13,565 bases of DNA. Source: Gammaproteobacteria bacterium (GTDB taxonomy: Bacteria; Pseudomonadota; Gammaproteobacteria; Porifericomitales; Porifericomitaceae). The stretch is taken from positions 1-13,565 of the forward strand of contig JAPPQA010000181.1 of assembly GCA_028817255.1 (NCBI GenBank). Reading direction: 5' to 3'. Positions 12,126 to 13,565 of this stretch are shown one piece after another (the first letter of the stretch is position 1; every line of letters starts with the position of its first letter). The notes under the pieces were generated by a model. That model saw nothing but the letters and a program-made list of their open reading frames with translations, was not told the DNA's origin and did not search any database. Made by a program: the position numbers and the translations under genes.

Positions 12126-13112
12126 GTGGAAAAATTTAGCGCGGCAATCTTGAAGCCAAAAAATATCCGGTGCATACAGGACGGCGCCCACAAGGCGCGC
12201 ATAGTCATCGAACCGCTGGACAGGGGTTTCGGATACACTCTGGGGAATGCCTTGCGCAGAGTGCTGCTTTCCTCCATGGAGGGGTGCGCGATCGTGGAGG
12301 CCCAGGTAGAGAATGTCCTGCACGAGTACACTGCCATCGAGGGAGTCCAGGAAGACGTGACGGACATCATGCTGAACCTGAAGGAGGTGGCCATCCGCCT
12401 GCATTCGAAGGACGAAGCGTCGTTCGCGTTGAGCAAAAAGGGCCCCGGCGCGATGCGGGCGGGGGACATATCGGTGGGGCATGACGGCGAGGTGATGAAC
12501 CCGGACCACGTCATCGCCAGTCTCACCAAGCCGGTAGAGTTGAAGATGGAAGTGCGGGTGGCGCGAGGCAGGGGCTATCACCCCGCCATGTCCGAGTCCG
12601 ACCCGGATGGCGAATCGGTCATCGGGCGCATGAAGTTGGACGCCTCTTTCAGCCCGATCCGCAGGGTGGCCTACGATGTGCAGCGGGCCCGCGTCGAGCG
12701 GCGCACGGACCTGGACAAGTTAACGCTGGAAATAGAAACCGACGGCACGATCGCCCCGGGGCAGGCACTGAGCAAGGCTTCCGGCATCCTGATTGACCAG
12801 TTCGCGATGTTTGCGGATTTGTCGAAGGAGCGGGACGAGGAGTCCCGCCCCGAGGAGGAGAAGACGGATGCCGACCAGCTCCTGGCTCTGCCGGTGGACG
12901 ATCTGGACCTGACCGTGCGTTCCGCGAACCGCCTCAAGGGATACGATATTCACTATATCGCGGACCTGGTCGGCAAGTCGGAGAGCGAGCTTCTGCAGAC
13001 CCCGAATCTGGGGAAGAAATCCCTGACCGAGATCAAGGAAGCGCTGGCGGCAAAGGGACTGTCGCTCGGTATGAGCCAGGCTGGCGCCGCAACGGAGAAA
13101 GACCGGAAATAA
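12126..13112 (+). CDS. rpoA: DNA-directed RNA polymerase subunit alpha
   Basis: Alpha dimerises to scaffold beta and beta', and its C-terminal domain contacts UP elements and activators. It has 328 residues (E. coli 329). The N-terminal domain has RGFGYTLGNALRRVLLSSME with Arg45 at the E. coli number, and GVQEDVTDIMLNLK. An acidic linker lies near 232-255. The C-terminal domain reads LDLTVRSANRLKGYDIHYI and TPNLGKKSLTEIKEALA. Arg265, Asn268, Gly296, Lys298, Ser299 and Glu302 of the DNA-binding surface are kept; E. coli Cys269 is Arg here. The start is GTG at 12126 after AGGAGAGG. Confidence 0.97.
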   Translation: MEKFSAAILKPKNIRCIQDGAHKARIVIEPLDRGFGYTLGNALRRVLLSSMEGCAIVEAQVENVLHEYTAIEGVQEDVTDIMLNLKEVAIRLHSKDEASFALSKKGPGAMRAGDISVGHDGEVMNPDHVIASLTKPVELKMEVRVARGRGYHPAMSESDPDGESVIGRMKLDASFSPIRRVAYDVQRARVERRTDLDKLTLEIETDGTIAPGQALSKASGILIDQFAMFADLSKERDEESRPEEEKTDADQLLALPVDDLDLTVRSANRLKGYDIHYIADLVGKSESELLQTPNLGKKSLTEIKEALAAKGLSLGMSQAGAATEKDRK

Positions 13113-13139
13113 CCGGCGCCCGGGGGAGGAGGCTACAGC

Positions 13140-13565
13140 ATGAGACATGGTCATTCCGGTCGCCGGCTGAACCGCACCGGCGCCCACTTGCGGCTGATGT
13201 TCAGGAACATGAGCGTGTCCCTGTTTTTGCACGAGCGCATCAGGACCACCCTGGCGAAGGCGAAGGAATTGCGCCGCTACGCAGAGCCCCTGATCACGGC
13301 GGCCGCCAGGAATGACACGGTGGCGGGCCGGCGTCTGGCCTTCGCCCGGCTCAGGGACAATGAGGCGGTCTGGAAGCTGTTCGCGGAGTTGGGTCCCCGG
13401 TACAAGGACCGCCCCGGAGGTTATATCCGCATCCTGAAGATAGGCCACCGGCATGGAGACGCGGCCCCCATGGCGTGGGTGGAGTTGGTGGATGCGAAGC
13501 CGCCGGAGGAGGCTGAGGGCGGCGAGGCGAAGGGCGCGGTGGAGGCGCTGGAGGCAAAAGACTGA
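13140..13565 (+). CDS. rplQ: 50S ribosomal protein L17
   Basis: L17 is on the solvent side of the 50S near the tunnel exit. It has 141 residues (E. coli 127). The core is RHGHSGRRLNRTGAHLRLMF, RNMSVSLFLHERIRTTLAKA, KELRRYAEPLITAAARND and RLAFARLRDNEAVWKLFAEL, then GGYIRILKIGHRHGDAAPMA. About 25 C-terminal residues form an Ala/Glu-rich acidic tail (PPEEAEGGEAKGAVEALEAK), longer than in E. coli. A perfect AGGAGG (13127-13132) lies seven bases before the ATG. It is complete; its TGA is the last codon of the window. Confidence 0.96.
   Translation: MRHGHSGRRLNRTGAHLRLMFRNMSVSLFLHERIRTTLAKAKELRRYAEPLITAAARNDTVAGRRLAFARLRDNEAVWKLFAELGPRYKDRPGGYIRILKIGHRHGDAAPMAWVELVDAKPPEEAEGGEAKGAVEALEAKD

Noticed and set aside
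1..13565. Mobile element, CRISPR array, tRNA, defence or other accessory system
   Set aside because: The window is filled end to end by known housekeeping genes on one strand; no transposase, spaced direct repeats, tRNA cloverleaf or foreign-composition segment was seen.

Overview
This window is a complete bacterial S10-spc-alpha ribosomal protein cluster, read entirely on the + strand. It holds 28 full genes in the same order as in Escherichia coli, preceded by the last nine codons of tuf (EF-Tu). The sequence is visibly GC-rich. Gene order, near-identical protein lengths, an EF-Tu ending in GVVSKIIE, a zinc-free 101-residue S14, a zinc-free S4, a zinc-type L36, and alpha-subunit landmark residues at the same numbers as in E. 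coli all point to a proteobacterium. A GC-rich gammaproteobacterium is most likely. The sequence alone does not allow a genus.

Layout. Positions 1-30 are the end of tuf, so the str operon joins the S10 block with only 28 bases between tuf and rpsJ. Positions 59-5112 are the S10 block: rpsJ, rplC, rplD, rplW, rplB, rpsS, rplV, rpsC, rplP, rpmC, rpsQ. Positions 5132-10661 are the spc block: rplN, rplX, rplE, rpsN, rpsH, rplF, rplR, rpsE, rpmD, rplO, secY, rpmJ. Positions 10688-13565 are the alpha block: rpsM, rpsK, rpsD, rpoA, rplQ. The window ends exactly at the rplQ stop. The products are ribosomal proteins of both subunits, the SecY translocon channel and the RNA polymerase alpha subunit.

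Packing is very tight. Every gap is 30 bases or less except one of 89 bases between rpsC and rplP, and six gene pairs overlap. No convincing promoter or Rho-independent terminator is visible, so the block reads like one long co-transcribed and translationally coupled unit. Seven genes start with GTG: rplB, rplP, rpsQ, rplX, rplF, rpsM and rpoA.

I do not see an undescribed system; this is core housekeeping DNA. The places worth a second look are local. They are the 89-base rpsC-rplP gap with a possible small ORF, alternative GC hairpins and an adjoining poly-Gln S3 tail; two separate 15-base tandem duplications, one at the tuf/rpsJ junction and one in the 5' end of rpmD; the lack of room for a classical S10 leader; and a His-to-Ala change at a conserved position of L2.
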